NCBI GenBank assembly: GCA_023416515.1
Contig: JAEZHP010000030.1
Coordinates: forward strand, 3,164-67,163
Length of the DNA: 64,000 nucleotides
Source of the DNA: Pseudomonadota bacterium
GTDB lineage: Bacteria; Pseudomonadota; Alphaproteobacteria; Sphingomonadales; Sphingomonadaceae
Direction of reading: 5' to 3'
Shown one piece after another: positions 25,997-34,086 of the stretch. The notes beneath the pieces are model-generated. The model saw nothing but the letters and a program-made list of their open reading frames with translations. It ran no database searches and was not told where the DNA came from. How positions within the stretch are numbered: the stretch's first letter is position 1; the number at the start of each line of letters is the position of its first letter. A program made the translations under genes and the position numbers.

Positions 25997-26647
25997 CTTG
26001 GCCCTGCTGCGAGGACCGCGGCGGGGATCGACAATTTTGTGCTCGTCCGGGGAGGGACGTGGGCGGCGGCACTTGGGGACATCGCACTGTTACCGATGTC
26101 AAAGGCTGGACGGGAGCGTAGCGACCGACCGACCCTCAAGGCATCACTGTCCAATGCAAGCGCGAGACGCGAAAGGTAGCCAGAACGAAGTCAAATCCTT
26201 GTGGGCTGACGTGTTCGAGGAACACGCCAAGTTGGGGCACCCCAGCCTCGTGTCGGACTCATGACCGGCCTAGCGGCTCGCAGCGGCTGATCGATCCGGA
26301 TCGTCCGCACGGGGATCGAAGTGGCGGTCCTCGCCCTCGGCTGGGTGCTCGGCGGCACCGTTGGGCTCGGCACAACCCTGTACGCGATCAGAATCGGTCC
26401 GATCGTTCGCGCTCGGCTTCTGGCGGGAGTTGCTTTCAATGAGCCGCGCTACGAAGCGCTGGGAACCCGTGGATGATATGATGGCAATCGAGCGTCTTAT
26501 GGTCGAGTTGCAGGAAGAGATTGCCCTGCATGAGGGCGGTTGACCCGAAGAGATAATTTTCAGGCAACCGATACCAGTCCTCTCCGTATTCCCATCGGGC
26601 GAGGTGGACGCCGTTTCGAAGCTCAGCGAGATCCACGACTGGATCGC
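25997..26647. other. Largely non-coding accessory stretch
   Basis: No intact gene of convincing quality. It contains the decayed YczE-like fragment listed separately and a 34-codon frame at 26439-26543 starting MSRATKRWEPVDDMMAIERL, which may be a small protein but has no ribosome site I trust. Minus-strand frames here look like shadows. Weak coding signal and a nearby integrase point to past insertion and decay. Confidence 0.55.
26235..26476 (+). pseudogene. Remnant of YczE/YitT-like membrane protein (C-terminal part)
   Basis: One reading frame gives GAPQPRVGLMTGLAARSG, then an in-frame TGA at 26288-26290, then SIRIVRTGIEVAVLALGW and VLGGTVGLGTTLYAIRIGP. This is the order of segments in the C-terminal half of YczE-like integral membrane proteins (G-PRDGLMTGL, then VRTGIEV, then LGGTVGxGT). 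The N-terminal half is absent and the stop codon interrupts the rest, so the gene is dead. It ends at TGA 26474. Confidence 0.6.
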
Positions 26648-26818
26648 TCAAGCGCCCCCTCTCAACCCGAGCAGGCGCTCATGGGCGTCAGCCAAGCGTT
26701 CATAACTCTCGGCCAGCGAGAGGTAAGTATCTTCCAGTGCGGAAGTCGGCGCTCGCGAGGCAGCCAACCTCTCTTGCAGGGCGCGACGACGGAGATCTTG
26801 AATCTGATCCGAATCCAT
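26648..26818 (-). CDS. Small helical hypothetical protein
   Basis: 56 residues from an ATG at 26818: MDSDQIQDLRRRALQERLAA, then a helix with SLAESYERLADAHERLLG. The heptad-like spacing of Leu and Ala suggests a short coiled coil. Similar small proteins with R-R-R-A and L-A-x-x-Y/W-x-x-L-A are common in alphaproteobacteria, but their function is not known to me. The longer frame to 26878 adds residues without a better start. Confidence 0.5.
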   Translation of the reverse strand: MDSDQIQDLRRRALQERLAASRAPTSALEDTYLSLAESYERLADAHERLLGLRGGA

Positions 26819-26913
26819 GATTGTCCCGCCCCTGTGGGTTGCCTTGAACGTAGCAGGGAAGCTGTTGAAATACAGCAATAAAATGGGCGAGGGATCACCG
26901 ATGCGGGCCCGCC

Positions 26914-27186
26914 TTAGGGCGCATCATCAATCTCGACAGGCACAAGGACGCGGGCCACCTCTTCTCCGCTCGGCCCGGCCGGCACGTCGTCGAGGAGACT
27001 GGGTGAGGGAATCCCATCGTAGAACTCTGCCGAAACCCGGACTCGGCCCGTAAGCGCTTCCCCTGCGTTGCGCACGGCATCCATGACGGTCGCTCCCGTC
27101 GACCTGCACTCGGGAAGGTCCGGAAAGAACGCGCTAAACCCATCATCCGCTCGATGCACAATCAGCGGAAAATAGACGACTTCCAC
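26914..27186 (-). CDS. HicB-like antitoxin domain protein (no HicA seen)
   Basis: 90 residues from GTG at 27186, with GGAGG seven bases before it. The N-terminal part has the HicB partial RNase-H fold pattern: FPLIVHRADDGFSAFFPDLP, then ECRSTGATVMDAVRNAGEAL and the G-I-P-S-P-S turn. HicB antitoxins normally bind a small HicA RNase toxin encoded next to them, but no HicA-like gene is visible within a kilobase on either side. It may be a stand-alone regulator or a leftover from a lost pair. No C-terminal DNA-binding domain is present. Confidence 0.72.
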   Translation of the reverse strand: MEVVYFPLIVHRADDGFSAFFPDLPECRSTGATVMDAVRNAGEALTGRVRVSAEFYDGIPSPSLLDDVPAGPSGEEVARVLVPVEIDDAP

Positions 27187-27421
27187 CCGTAATCCTCCAG
27201 CTAGGTGGGCGGGATGATTGTCGCAACTATACCGGTTCCGCTTTCCTGTTGAGAAGCGTCCTTCGCCGTCGCCAGTCCGCGGAGAAGGACTGCGTCACTG
27301 AACTCCGGATGCCGGTCGCGGCAGCCAATGCCGAACGCTTTTTTTTGGTCACCGCAACCACCAAACTTTGATTGAGTTTAAGCTCCGGTACCGACCAGTG
27401 CATGTCGACGTTTGGAACAGT

Positions 27422-27637
27422 ATGACTGACTCATCGTCCGCCAGCGAGGCGGAGCGGGCCTCCAAGGAAGCGCGGGAGGCACTGAAGCGCGCGAAGCAGA
27501 TCGTTGCACGATCGAAGGTGCTCTTGTGGACCAGCAACCTGAAAGCTGACCCGATCGAGGGTCCGCGCTCGGAGCCGCAGCCGGAAAAAAGCAATGCCGC
27601 CTTATCGGCTCCTGTTCTTTCACGGCCCACGCCTTGA
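27422..27637 (+). CDS. Small hypothetical protein, Ala/Glu/Arg-rich helix
   Basis: 71 residues starting MTDSSSASEAERASKEAREA and continuing as a charged helix (LKRAKQIVARSKVLLWTS), then a disordered Pro/Ser tail. The frame is open further upstream to 27368. The ribosome site is weak. It overlaps the next gene by 44 bases. No family recognised. Confidence 0.4.
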   Translation: MTDSSSASEAERASKEAREALKRAKQIVARSKVLLWTSNLKADPIEGPRSEPQPEKSNAALSAPVLSRPTP

Positions 27638-27791
27638 GCGCTGGGAATGGTTAGAGGCGAGCGGCTATGCGGCTGCCCTTGATGAAGCTGCGCGCAAAGT
27701 GACGACATCTTCCGACGAGTGCGTGGAGTTGTGGTCTTCCGGGAAGCGGCTCGCGACGTTTCGACCTCGTCGCGGCACCGGTCGAGCGTAG
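27594..27791 (+). CDS. Small hypothetical protein
   Basis: 65 residues: MPPYRLLFFHGPRLERWEWL, then a helix EASGYAAALDEAARK, then VELWSSGKRLATFRP. The layout of two short strands, helix and a closing strand-turn-strand resembles small unnamed proteins frequent in sphingomonads. It has no signal peptide. A likely terminator follows 84 bases downstream at 27875. Confidence 0.5.
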   Translation: MPPYRLLFFHGPRLERWEWLEASGYAAALDEAARKVTTSSDECVELWSSGKRLATFRPRRGTGRA

Positions 27792-27874
27792 CGCTGGTTT
27801 GGTAGGGGAACTGCACCCGAGTTCGTCGATTGTTTCGCTGGCGGCTCGTACCAGTTGGGCCGGACTGTGAACCG

Positions 27875-27908
27875 AGGGCGCCCAGCGGTCTCGTTGAGCG
27901 CCCTTTTT
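27875..27908 (+). terminator. Probable intrinsic terminator
   Basis: AGGGCGC (27875-27881) pairs with GCGCCCT (27898-27904), loop of 16 bases, and TTTT follows. Suitable for ending transcription of the small genes at 27422-27791. The large loop lowers confidence. Confidence 0.55.
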
Positions 27909-28065
27909 CAGCTGAGCGGGTTTAAGCCTCGGCCAGTGTCGAAGCCTGGGCGTCCGGCAAGGTCGGCATTTGGGCTACTGCAAAGGCCGTTGAGCGTCCG
28001 CAATGGGCGCCACTTCGCCGAGAACAACGGGCGAGCGCTTCCTCGAGAATGCCCGCCCGGTTCAA

Positions 28066-28653
28066 TCAGACTTCGGTGCCTTCAGCCAATGCAAGAGCGT
28101 CCTCGACCTCCACTCCCAGGTATCTCACCGTTGTTTCGATCTTGGTGTGCCCAAGCAGGATCTGGACGGCTCTCAGATTACCGGTCTGCTTGTAGATGAT
28201 TGCTGCCTTCGTTCGGCGCAGCGAATGCGTGCCGTAATCCTGTCGGCGGAGGCCGACCGCGGTCACCCATTCGTCGACAAGCCTCGCATACTGGCGAGTG
28301 CTGATGTGATTGCCTTGGTCCGTGCGGCTCGAAAATGCGAAATCCTCAAGGGCGCCGCCGGGCCGCTCGAGCCAATCGAGAATACTAGCTCGTGCAGGCT
28401 CTAGAAGCTCAAACTGCACGGGCCTTCCGGTCTTCTGCTGGATGACCATCGCCCGCGTCCAAACGCGGCCACCGCTCACCGGATCGCTGATATGCACCTT
28501 CACGAGGTTGCAGCCACGGAGCTCGCTGTCGATCGCCGGATGGAAAAGGGCGCGATCTCTGAGCCTGCGCGCTCGTTCGAGCCAGAAGCGGATCGCCCAG
28601 ACCTGCTTTGGCTTCAGAGGCGTTTTGCACCGAGCTTGTGGCCCAAATTCCAT
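28066..28653 (-). CDS. Tyrosine-type site-specific integrase, N-terminus frameshifted
   Basis: A short integrase of the catalytic-domain type. The given frame holds the first catalytic Arg region AIDSELRGCNLVKVHI, then THSLRRTKAAIIYKQTGN (H-x-x-R) and LLGHTKIETTVRYLG, with the second His and the nucleophilic Tyr, so catalysis could survive. The original start is probably ATG at 28697, preceded by GAGGAG. That frame encodes MGHSIYDPGQDHRPAWNLGH, which fits the family, but it runs into a stop near 28615; one base appears lost near 28620. The intact frame can only start at the internal ATG 28653 or further upstream at a TTG. Confidence 0.75.
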   Translation of the reverse strand: MEFGPQARCKTPLKPKQVWAIRFWLERARRLRDRALFHPAIDSELRGCNLVKVHISDPVSGGRVWTRAMVIQQKTGRPVQFELLEPARASILDWLERPGGALEDFAFSSRTDQGNHISTRQYARLVDEWVTAVGLRRQDYGTHSLRRTKAAIIYKQTGNLRAVQILLGHTKIETTVRYLGVEVEDALALAEGTEV

Positions 28654-28828
28654 GCCGGTCGATGATCCTGCCCGGGATCGTAAATTGAATGTCCCATGCT
28701 TCTTCTCCTCAACGGCCAAAATCTGGCCAGGACGAGAACTGCGGGACGCTTCGAGCGATCTGGTCGAGACCAGCTAATCCTGGCCGTGGTGCTGGCCCGC
28801 CGCCGATAGCGCCTCTATAGTGGCGCCC

Positions 28829-29020
28829 ATGAAGAAGGCAGGTCGTCTCAATTTCGCTGAACGAGCTCGAGAGAAGCAGGCCGCTCGCGATGCTGACGCG
28901 GACGACTTGGCCTCAGGCCGGCGCTCTGCCGCTGAAATCAGCCACTCCAACAACATGTTTTCCGCGCTCGGTCCAACGGCGCTGAGAAATGCCCGAGTGA
29001 TCTTTCCAGAGAAGAAATAG
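28829..29020 (+). CDS. Small hypothetical protein
   Basis: 63 residues: basic MKKAGRLNFAERAREKQAAR, an acidic turn, then RRSAAEISHSNNMFSALGPT and a short C-terminal helix. Cytoplasmic, no known domain. It follows the integrase on the opposite strand and lies in the accessory strip. The coding evidence is modest. Confidence 0.4.
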   Translation: MKKAGRLNFAERAREKQAARDADADDLASGRRSAAEISHSNNMFSALGPTALRNARVIFPEKK

Positions 29021-29174
29021 GCGAGGCGGAAGTCCAACTCCTTTGAGAGTCTGGCCGTAAGCGGACCAGCCGTTCTTGGGCGCTGGCAGACGAAAGCTGC
29101 CGTAGGTCTCGTATCTGGATCGCGGCGGACACACCCTGCGAGGCACGATCGTCGAGGTAGCGTGTTGGGCGTCC

Positions 29175-30455
29175 ATGCGAGCAGGTGTTCAGTCGACGAG
29201 GCCGAGTTCAGGTAGGGGCGTCCGGTCGTCACCGGGCTCCGCCGCGCCGCGCTATGATCACGCCCGCCTGAACGCGCTCTTGGAAAAGGCTTGGCGGCGG
29301 GGATGGTTGCCGCGGCCCGTTCTTGACGCCGACGTTCTGATCGCTGCCGCGCGGAAGCGAACCGGTCTAGAAACGCTTGGCGCGGACCGAGGATGGTCGG
29401 ATCGGCTCCAGATTGTCACGCAGGCGCTTCATGATGAAGCGCGGCTGAGCTCGCTGGGGCAGGTTATTGCCTACGGCCAGCTCGTCGCCGCCCTCGCCAA
29501 CCGCGCGCGGATGCACGCGCTGTGGCAGCGTCACCCGGACATCCTCGACCAGCAAGTATGGGCCCCGATCATCATTCTCGGCCAGATGCGGTCCGGAAGC
29601 ACGCGGGTGCAGCGCCTTCTCGCCTGCGATCCGCGTCTCGCTCACACGCGCTTTTTCGAGAGCTGGAACCCGGTGCCGGCCCGCACCCGGCGCCTGGCGA
29701 TCGACGACCGCCGCCTGCGCGGCTGGATCGCGCTTCGCGCCGCACGCTGGCTCAATCCCGACTTCGACGTCATCCATCCGACCGGCACCGCCCAGCCCGA
29801 CGAGGAGATCGGTTTCCACAACATCGCCATCTTCGGCTCCGCCTACGAGGCGCAGTGGCGCGTGCCGAGCTTCGCTGGGGCGTGCGAGACGATGGACACG
29901 CGTCCAATTTATGGCGAGTTCAGGCGCCTGCTCCAGACCGTCGCCTGGCTTCGCCGCGAGCCCGGCGACCGCCCTTGGATCCTGAAGCTTCCGCAGATGA
30001 CCCAGGACCTGGACGCGATCCTCGCGACCTTTCCCGACGCTCGGCTCATCTGCCTTGACCGGCCGGCGTCGGCTCTGGTCGCCTCGTCGGCCTCGCTGGT
30101 GTACAACCAGATGCGGGTCCAGTCCAACGCCGTCGATCCGCACTGGATCGGCCGGGAATGGCTGCGCAAAGTGGTCCTCCGCCAACGCCGCACCGCTTCG
30201 GCGCGAGCACGTTTCGACGGTCCGCAGGTCGACGTGACGTTCGACGAGATCAACGCCGACTGGCGGGCCGCGATGCGGAAGGTCTACGCCATGCTCGGGA
30301 TGCCGCTCCTCCCCGAGGCCGAGGCGCGCATGGCGCGCTACCTCGAGCAAAAACGCCATCGCAAGCTGACGAACCATCTCTATTCATTGGAGCAGTTCGG
30401 CCTCACCGAAGCCGAGGTTGAGGCCGCTACTGATGTTACCCGCTTTGTGCGGTAG
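29175..30455 (+). CDS. Sulfotransferase family protein upstream of crtZ
   Basis: 426 residues. The PAPS 5'-phosphosulfate loop is ILGQMRSGSTRVQRLL at about 137-152, and the 3'-phosphate-binding segment is seen near LICLDRPASALVASSASLVY. An N-terminal helical part (ARLNALLEKAWRRGWL) precedes the sulfotransferase fold, as is usual for bacterial members. The true start is uncertain: the first 25 residues are low-complexity and no good ribosome site is visible. It is 49 bases from crtZ on the same strand, so it is probably co-transcribed with crtZ-crtW; a carotenoid could be its substrate, which is inference. Confidence 0.82.
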   Translation: MRAGVQSTRPSSGRGVRSSPGSAAPRYDHARLNALLEKAWRRGWLPRPVLDADVLIAAARKRTGLETLGADRGWSDRLQIVTQALHDEARLSSLGQVIAYGQLVAALANRARMHALWQRHPDILDQQVWAPIIILGQMRSGSTRVQRLLACDPRLAHTRFFESWNPVPARTRRLAIDDRRLRGWIALRAARWLNPDFDVIHPTGTAQPDEEIGFHNIAIFGSAYEAQWRVPSFAGACETMDTRPIYGEFRRLLQTVAWLRREPGDRPWILKLPQMTQDLDAILATFPDARLICLDRPASALVASSASLVYNQMRVQSNAVDPHWIGREWLRKVVLRQRRTASARARFDGPQVDVTFDEINADWRAAMRKVYAMLGMPLLPEAEARMARYLEQKRHRKLTNHLYSLEQFGLTEAEVEAATDVTRFVR

Positions 30456-30504
30456 CCGGCTCGCCGAGGTGGACGGCCATGATCCCAAATTCTAGTGCGG
30501 TGAC

Positions 30505-30981
30505 ATGAGCGAGTCTTGGCCCCTCGGAGTGGCGATCGCCATCGCGACGGTCGCGGCGATGGAGGTCGTCGCGAACCTCGTCCATCGCTACGTCATGCAC
30601 GGCTTCGGCTGGGGCTGGCACCGCTCCCACCACGAGCCGCGCGACGGGGTCTTCGAGCGCAACGACCTCTACGCGGTGGTCTTCGCGCTGCTGAGCGTGA
30701 TCCTCTTCGTGCTCGGAGAGACCTTGCCCCTCCTGTGGTGGGTGGCCGTGGGGATGGCCGGCTACGGGATCATCTACGCCATCTTCCATGACGGGCTCGT
30801 CCACCGCCGCCTTTCCTTCTTTCCAGTCCCGCGCAGCGGCTATCTCAAGCATCTCGTCCAGGCGCACCGGCTCCACCACGCGGTGCGCGAACGTGAGGGC
30901 GCGGTTTCCTTCGGCTTCCTCTACGCGCCTACTTTGGCCCGCCTGAAGAAGCAGTTGAGGGAGCGGAGCGGGGCGCCGTGA
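30505..30981 (+). CDS. crtZ: Beta-carotene hydroxylase
   Basis: 158-residue membrane di-iron hydroxylase that adds 3-hydroxyls to beta-ionone rings (beta-carotene to zeaxanthin). All four histidine boxes are visible: HRYVMH, HRSHH, FHDGLVH and HRLHH. Four hydrophobic helices surround them. The stop overlaps the crtW start as ATGA, so the hydroxylase and ketolase are made together. Confidence 0.95.
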   Translation: MSESWPLGVAIAIATVAAMEVVANLVHRYVMHGFGWGWHRSHHEPRDGVFERNDLYAVVFALLSVILFVLGETLPLLWWVAVGMAGYGIIYAIFHDGLVHRRLSFFPVPRSGYLKHLVQAHRLHHAVREREGAVSFGFLYAPTLARLKKQLRERSGAP

Positions 30982-31706
30982 CCCGCGCGCGCCAGACGGC
31001 GGTCGGCCTCTTGCTCGCGATTGCCGTCATCGCCTCATGGCTGGCCGTGCATGTCGTCGCGGTCTTCTTGCTGCCGCTCGACGGAGTTGCGCTTGTCTTC
31101 GCGCCGCCGCTCGTCCTGCTGCAATGCTGGCTGAGCGTCGGTCTGTTCATCGTCGCCCACGATTGCATGCACGGCGCGCTCGCGCCGGGACGGCCGGCGC
31201 TCAACCGCTACGTCGGCTGCCTCGCCCTGCTCCTCTACGCCGGCTTCTCCTTCGGCCGGCTCTCTGCAAAGCATTTCGACCATCACCGGCACGCCGGAAC
31301 CGCGGCCGATCCCGATTTCGACGCCGATCACCCACGCCATTTCTGGCCCTGGTATCGGCGCTTCTTCGTTCAGTATTTCGGGATCCGGGAGTTCAGCGTC
31401 CTCACGCTGATCGTGGCGGCCTACCTGCTCCTCCTCGGCGCAGACCTAGAGAACCTGCTCCTATTCTGGGCGCTTCCCGCGATCCTCTCCTCGCTACAGC
31501 TCTTCCTGTTTGGCACCTATCTGCCCCATCGCGCCGGCGACGCGCCGTTCCCGGACAGGCACAATGCGCGCAGCAACGGCTTCGGCCCGGCGCTCTCGCT
31601 GCTGACCTGCTTCCACTTCGGCTATCATCATGAGCATCACCGCTCGCCGGCGACGCCCTGGTGGAGGCTCCCTGCCGAGCGCGCACTCTCAGTCAGCACG
31701 CTCTGA
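30978..31706 (+). CDS. crtW: Beta-carotene ketolase
   Basis: 242-residue membrane di-iron ketolase that introduces 4-keto groups, giving canthaxanthin, or astaxanthin together with CrtZ. Histidine motifs HDCMH, HFDHHRH and HHEHH are present, with the CrtW-specific LFGTYLPHR. The gene overlaps the 3' end of crtB on the other strand by 70 bases. Confidence 0.95.
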   Translation: MTRARQTAVGLLLAIAVIASWLAVHVVAVFLLPLDGVALVFAPPLVLLQCWLSVGLFIVAHDCMHGALAPGRPALNRYVGCLALLLYAGFSFGRLSAKHFDHHRHAGTAADPDFDADHPRHFWPWYRRFFVQYFGIREFSVLTLIVAAYLLLLGADLENLLLFWALPAILSSLQLFLFGTYLPHRAGDAPFPDRHNARSNGFGPALSLLTCFHFGYHHEHHRSPATPWWRLPAERALSVSTL

Positions 31707-32608
31707 TCGGCCGCCCGACCTGCGCGAAGGCTCTCGACGAAGCTCGACAGCAGGAATCGCAGCTTGACCCGGCGTCGGATCACCACGCGCTCGTCCCACG
31801 CCGACGGCCCGAGCGCCGCGACCCTCCGGCCGATCTCGCCATAGATGCGCGCTGCCGCGAGCACCGCCCAGCGCGCCCGGAACGGCAGTTTCGGAACGCC
31901 CTCGCGCGCTTCCCGCTCATAGCGTTCGGCCAGTGCCACGAGCTGCCCGGCGATCCTCGCGAGCTTTTCCCTGTCGTCCAGCGGAAGCGGACCGGCGGGA
32001 TCGATTCCCATTTCGCGGAGCCAGGACGCCGGGACGTAGCAGCGCCCCTCCTCCTGATCCTCCCGAAGGTCCCTGGCGATGTTCGAAAGCTGGAACGAGA
32101 TGCCGAGCGCCGAGGCGCTTGCAAGCGTGCGCTCGTCGCGGGGATCGACGCCCATCACGACGGCCATCATGCATCCGACCGCCCCGGCGACATGGTAGCA
32201 ATAGGTGATCAGATCGCCCTCGTCCTGCGGGCGCCAGCCCCTCGTATCGAGCGCGAAACCGGCCAGGTGATCGGTCAGGTAGCGGTGTGGGATGGCGCAT
32301 TCGTCGAGCACCGCTCCGAGCGCCTGGTAGTGGAACTGGTCCGGAGGCGCGCCCGCCAGCGTCTGTCGGGTCAGCGCCTCGATATCTTCGAGAACGCCGA
32401 CCGGCTGCTCGGAGCGATGGCCGAGCTCCTGCCCGTCGCAGACGTCGTCACAATGCCGGCACCAGCTGTAAAGCAGCCAGGCGCGCTCGCGTGTCGACCG
32501 GTCAAAAAGCTGGCTTGCGGCATGAAAGGAGCGCGACCCTTCCCGGATCGTCCGGCTCGCGGTTGCGACGAGCTCGGCGCGATCGGGCAAAGGAGCAGCG
32601 GCTCGCAC
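31637..32608 (-). CDS. crtB: Phytoene synthase
   Basis: 323 residues from a GTG at 32608 that overlaps the crtI stop by one base (TAGTG). Head-to-head condensation of two geranylgeranyl diphosphates to phytoene needs two Asp-rich motifs, here SWCRHCDDVCDG and NIARDLREDQEEGRCYVP; both are complete. The frame stays open upstream through crtI but those residues are not CrtB. The last 23 codons lie antisense to crtW. Confidence 0.94.
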   Translation of the reverse strand: MRAAAPLPDRAELVATASRTIREGSRSFHAASQLFDRSTRERAWLLYSWCRHCDDVCDGQELGHRSEQPVGVLEDIEALTRQTLAGAPPDQFHYQALGAVLDECAIPHRYLTDHLAGFALDTRGWRPQDEGDLITYCYHVAGAVGCMMAVVMGVDPRDERTLASASALGISFQLSNIARDLREDQEEGRCYVPASWLREMGIDPAGPLPLDDREKLARIAGQLVALAERYEREAREGVPKLPFRARWAVLAAARIYGEIGRRVAALGPSAWDERVVIRRRVKLRFLLSSFVESLRAGRAADQSVLTESARSAGSLHQGVAGER

Positions 32609-34086
32609 TAGGCGGCCAGATCGGCGATCATCAGGCCCGCCGTGGCCTTGGCGCTTCCCACCACGCCGGGGATCCCGGCTCCTGGATGGGTTCCCGCTCC
32701 AACGAAGTAGAGGTTCTCGATCTCGTCGTCGCGATTGTGGACCCGGAACCAGGCGCTCTGGGTGAGCAGCGGCTCGAGGCTGAACGCCGATCCCAAATGC
32801 GAGTTGAGATCGCTCTCGAAATCCTGCGGCGTGTAATGGAAGGCCGGCCCCAGCCGCCCGGACAGGCCCGGCAGCATCCGCTCCTCTACGACCTCCAGGA
32901 TTCGGTCGCGGTAGCGCGGCCCCTCGACCGCCCAGTCGACCTTCGCCTGGCCGAGATGCGGCACCGGCGCCAGCGCGTAGAAGGTCGAATGACCCGGCGG
33001 CGCCATGTTCGGATCGGTCGCAGTCGGATGATGGACATAGAGCGAAGGATCGTCGGGGAGCCCGTGCCCGCGGTAGATGTCGCTCAGCAGCCCCTCGTAG
33101 CGCGGTCCGAACAGGATCGAATGGTGCGGCACGTCCCGCCAAGCGCCTTCCGTTCCGAAGTGCACCACGAACAAGGAGGGCGAGAAACGCTTGCGGCGAA
33201 GCCTTTTCGCCGCCCGTGCGCCGCGCTTGCCTTCGACCATCTCGTAGGTCCGCACCACGTCGGCATTCGAGGCGACGGCGTCGAAGCTTCCGGACCAGCC
33301 GCTGCGCGTCCGCACGCTATTTAGCCGACCGCTCGCCGTCCCGATCGCCGCAACAGGATCGCCGAGGCGGACAGAGCCCCCCAGCCGCTCGAAATGGCGG
33401 ACCATTCCAGCCACCAGCGCTTTGGTGCCGCCCTTGGCAAACCACACGCCCCCCTCGCGCTCGAGCTTGTGAATGAGCGCGTAGATCGCGCTCGTCGTCA
33501 TCGGGTTTCCGCCGACCAGGAGCGTGTGGAAGGAGAGCGCCTGCCTCAGTTTCTCGTTGCGAACGAAGCTCGACACGATCGAATAGACGGAACGCCACGC
33601 CTGGTGGCGCGCAAGCTGAGGGGCGGCTCGAAGCATTGACGAGAAGTCGAGGAACGGTACCGCACCGAGCTTCTCATAGCCTTCGGCATAGACTCCGGCC
33701 GAATAGCGCAGGAACTTGCGGTAGCCCTCGACGTCGGCCGGATCGAGCGCGGCGATCTGCTCGTCGAGCCGCCCCTCATCGTCGAGATAGTCGAACTGCG
33801 TTCCGTCGGGCCATGACAGGCGGTAGAAGGGCGAGACCGGGATCAGCTCGACGTCTGCGGCCATATCCGCGCCGCTCAGCGCCCACAGGTCGCGCAGGCA
33901 GGCGGGGTCGGTGATCACCGTCGGCCCCGCGTCGAACACGTGCCCGTCCTTCTCCCAGAAATAGGCGCGCCCGCCCGGCTTGTCCCGAGCCTCGATGATC
34001 GTCGTCGCGATGCCGGCCGACTGAAGCCGAATGGCGAGCGCCAGTCCGCCGAAGCCGGCCCCGATCACTGCAGCGCTTCGGGTCAT
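32608..34086 (-). CDS. crtI: Phytoene desaturase (phytoene to lycopene type)
   Basis: 492-residue FAD-dependent desaturase. The dinucleotide-binding fold begins AVIGAGFGGLALAIRLQSAG, and the C-terminal CrtI signature is NLYFVGAGTHPGAGIPGVVG. It performs four desaturations to lycopene in most proteobacteria. ATG at 34086 overlaps the crtY stop; frame beyond it is not coding. Gene order crtY-crtI-crtB is the usual one. Confidence 0.95.
   Translation of the reverse strand: MTRSAAVIGAGFGGLALAIRLQSAGIATTIIEARDKPGGRAYFWEKDGHVFDAGPTVITDPACLRDLWALSGADMAADVELIPVSPFYRLSWPDGTQFDYLDDEGRLDEQIAALDPADVEGYRKFLRYSAGVYAEGYEKLGAVPFLDFSSMLRAAPQLARHQAWRSVYSIVSSFVRNEKLRQALSFHTLLVGGNPMTTSAIYALIHKLEREGGVWFAKGGTKALVAGMVRHFERLGGSVRLGDPVAAIGTASGRLNSVRTRSGWSGSFDAVASNADVVRTYEMVEGKRGARAAKRLRRKRFSPSLFVVHFGTEGAWRDVPHHSILFGPRYEGLLSDIYRGHGLPDDPSLYVHHPTATDPNMAPPGHSTFYALAPVPHLGQAKVDWAVEGPRYRDRILEVVEERMLPGLSGRLGPAFHYTPQDFESDLNSHLGSAFSLEPLLTQSAWFRVHNRDDEIENLYFVGAGTHPGAGIPGVVGSAKATAGLMIADLAA

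Noticed and set aside
26436..26651. 71-residue minus-strand frame
   Set aside because: No ribosome site, no recognisable motif, and it overlaps the decayed YczE-like remnant; probably non-coding.
27330..27352. Run of eight T after a possible stem, as a terminator
   Set aside because: No complementary arms are found directly before the T run.
31637..33142. 501-residue open frame containing crtB
   Set aside because: The upstream 178 residues are the antisense-phase shadow of crtI; the GTG at 32608 overlapping the crtI stop is the natural crtB start.
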